Shown piece after piece: positions 62,618 through 64,000 of a DNA stretch of 64,000 nt. Every line of letters starts with the position of its first letter. Positions within the stretch are counted from its first letter, which is position 1. The stretch is taken from the NCBI RefSeq assembly GCF_029245835.1, contig NZ_JAQWOO010000001.1, positions 1 through 64,000 on the forward strand, in the 5' to 3' direction. The position numbers and the translations under genes are program-made. Origin of the DNA: Algibacter sp. (GTDB lineage: Bacteria; Bacteroidota; Bacteroidia; Flavobacteriales; Flavobacteriaceae). The notes under the pieces are model-generated. The model was given only the letters and a program-made list of their open reading frames with translations, searched no databases and had not been told where the DNA came from.

Positions 62618-63189
62618 GACATTAATATTTTTTTACTCATTAGTTTATTTATAATTCCTTGTTTAAGAGCTGTTCTCTTTTCTAATAAATCTTGTGTTAA
62701 TCTTAAGTCCTCATCCAAAAGCTCTATAAAGTCTACTATCTTTTTTTGTTCCTCCAGAGAAGGAATGTCAACTGACACTTCCTCCAGTTCTCTTTTAGGA
62801 ATAGATGTAATAGTAGCTCCAGCTCCAATTAGCTTAAGGTTATACTGTATTTTTTCTGAATTGAGATATTGTGCCAAATAAGTACCTAAGACTTTTGAAG
62901 GTTTTGTTCTAATGATATAAAACAAAGAGGAGGGGATAGCTTTACCAAAATCAGGATTGTAAGCCCATGCAAAAGTACGATGACCTTTACCAGCTAAAAT
63001 AACATCATTGGGTTGCAACAGGAATTTATCATTTTTACCATCTAACTCAATAAAGCTTTCTTCAAACTTAGTTGGTTTGTAAAGCTTATCAAAATGACCA
63101 GCATGTAAGTACTTTATGCTCCCTGTTTCTTGGGGTTTGTCATACGAACCAAACTGAATTTCAGCAATATTTGCGAGTTTTTGAATCAT
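62614..63189 (-). CDS. Half-length specificity subunit (single recognition domain)
   Basis: A 191-aa HsdS-like protein with one target-recognition domain and one terminal helical repeat (SLEEQKKIVDFIELLDEDLRLT, LLEKRTALKQGIINKL). I prefer ATG 63189 (MIQKLANIAEIQFGS) over 63195 because AAGGA, a rare SD-like sequence here, is spaced for it. Half-S proteins can work as dimers or compete with full HsdS. It is not a truncated copy of the 59932 gene; the recognition domain differs. It leads the operon. Confidence 0.85.
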   Translation of the reverse strand: MIQKLANIAEIQFGSYDKPQETGSIKYLHAGHFDKLYKPTKFEESFIELDGKNDKFLLQPNDVILAGKGHRTFAWAYNPDFGKAIPSSLFYIIRTKPSKVLGTYLAQYLNSEKIQYNLKLIGAGATITSIPKRELEEVSVDIPSLEEQKKIVDFIELLDEDLRLTQDLLEKRTALKQGIINKLMSKKILMS

Positions 63190-63219
63190 AAACATCCTTT
63201 TTTATTATTTTATTTCTTA

Positions 63220-63227
63220 CAAATATA
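63220..63227 (-). promoter_or_regulatory. -7 box of hsd operon
   Basis: Minus-strand TATATTTG fits TAnnTTTG, 30 bp before ATG 63189. Confidence 0.5.
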
Positions 63228-63240
63228 TAAATATATTTTA

Positions 63241-63294
63241 TTGTAGAACGTTTCTAATAAAATATTTGTAAAAAATAATTTTGTAGAGTATTTC
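63241..63294. promoter_or_regulatory. Direct repeats upstream of hsd promoter
   Basis: TTGTAGAACGTTTC (63241) and TTGTAGAGTATTTC (63281) are exactly 40 bp apart, about four helical turns, just upstream of the hsd -7 box. They are a possible regulator-binding pair. The rest of the gap to 63495 shows no gene. Confidence 0.4.
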
Positions 63295-63495
63295 AAATGT
63301 TTGTTGTTATTTAAAATAAAAGTAGCGTCTCTAACTATTCTACGAAGTTGTACACAACAAATAGTGTAGATGCGTTCTTTTTTTCTAATGTAGATTGTAG
63401 GTTAAATATTGAATTAATAATTTGTGTGATTTTTATCTTCTTCCTTTTATAGGGAGTGTGTTCTTCGAAACATAAAAATCACAAAATATTATTTG

Positions 63496-64000
63496 TTATT
63501 TTATATAAGTTGATAGTATATAAGCTCTATCGGTAAAAGTCTCTGATAATTTATAATTCTCCTTATTAGTTTTAATATCAAAATAGGGGTTGTTCTTTGC
63601 GTTTAATAGTATATAACCCATCTCAGTTGTAGTGTTTTTTCGTTTGCTTTTTTTCTTTATTCTAAAAACAGCTTTTAGAATATGTAACACTTCCGTCTTG
63701 TTAGTTACAATTATTTTTGATATGGTGTTGCTTTCAGTACTGTATTTGATGTCATTCCTGTTAATGTATTCTACCACCTCTTTTGGTTTAATTAAATAGT
63801 TTCTTTTAAGATGTGATATCAGGAGGTTTGTAATTTCTTTCAACCTGCATAAATCTTTATTATTTGGCACAGTAATACCTTTTTTAATAATTAGCTTATC
63901 GTCTTTGTTGACATTACTCAAATCACAGTATTGGTTTATTAAATTAAAGTACTCCAAAATGTTTAGGGTATTCTTGCGTTTATTGGGTTCATTGTTCCTA
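63496..64000 (-). CDS. Unknown protein, 5' end beyond window
   Basis: The track starts this at TTG 63957, but the frame stays open to the right edge (…EPNKRKNTLNILEYFNLINQY), so the gene is likely cut by the window boundary. At least 167 residues are visible. It is Lys/Asn-rich with a basic patch (RIKKKSKRKNTT) and a hydrophobic-free composition, suggesting a cytoplasmic or nucleic-acid-binding protein. Not recognised. It is transcribed in the same direction as the hsd operon, 300 bp upstream. Confidence 0.6.
   Translation of the reverse strand, partial: RNNEPNKRKNTLNILEYFNLINQYCDLSNVNKDDKLIIKKGITVPNNKDLCRLKEITNLLISHLKRNYLIKPKEVVEYINRNDIKYSTESNTISKIIVTNKTEVLHILKAVFRIKKKSKRKNTTTEMGYILLNAKNNPYFDIKTNKENYKLSETFTDRAYILSTYIK

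Noticed and set aside
62614-63189. Half-length hsdS as a pseudogene
   Set aside because: It has a good start with an SD-like sequence, a complete recognition domain plus helical repeat, and a coupled overlap with hsdM.

Overview
The window is AT-rich chromosomal DNA from a Bacteroidetes bacterium, most likely a marine member of the Flavobacteriaceae. The support is: promoters of the Bacteroidetes type (TAnnTTTG at -7, one with a TTTG box 19 nt upstream), almost no Shine-Dalgarno sequences, family-typical proteins (FadL/OmpP1 porin, SCO, FeoB-associated Cys-rich protein, BrxA/B bacilliredoxin, Bacteroidetes-type tyrosine integrase), and dispersed palindromic intergenic repeats. I ran no database search; all names come from motifs and recalled family patterns.

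Bases 1-39000 look like ordinary core genome. In order they hold: an NtrY-like sensor kinase and an enoyl-CoA hydratase; two tandem secreted paralogs with duplicated control regions, divergent from an AraC regulator; a minus-strand run of HD hydrolase, acyl-ACP desaturase, PlsC acyltransferase, lipoprotein and bacilliredoxin; TerB-DnaJ and DUF1569 proteins; LD-carboxypeptidase; metG, ferritin, a tiny Cys-rich protein, Tex and a histone-deacetylase-like hydrolase; FadL, TerB, Mfd, a TlpA-like thioredoxin and YraN. Next comes a metal-import block (DtxR/MntR-type repressor, outer-membrane beta-barrel, ZnuA-like lipoprotein, ATPase, two permeases, with a DUF3843-like gene wedged in), then feoA-feoB-FeoB-associated protein, SCO and RseP.

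A tRNA-Asn gene (39105-39178) followed by a tyrosine integrase marks the probable start of a genomic island that runs to the window edge; no second attachment site is visible. The island holds a frameshifted lipoprotein, small membrane proteins, a 1239-aa RecQ-like helicase beside a tail-anchored coiled-coil protein, an IS1182-type transposase remnant, an Lrp/AsnC regulator, and a minus-strand type I restriction-modification operon from about 63.2 to 49.2 kb. That operon is expanded: half-length hsdS, hsdM, full hsdS, a trypco2-like protein, an unknown 97-aa protein, an AlbA_2/HATPase Schlafen-type protein, a giant 1456-aa protein with OB/S1-like and AlbA_2 segments, hsdR, and a YgjP-type metallopeptidase. 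Four genes therefore lie between hsdS and hsdR with near-zero spacing, which makes this the best candidate for an under-described composite defence system.

Other notable points are a dispersed palindromic repeat inserted in frame in metG, a palindrome over the predicted start of transcription of the DtxR operon, a permease that may use AUC or UUG as start codon, and 12-bp tandem repeats between the two AlbA_2 genes.
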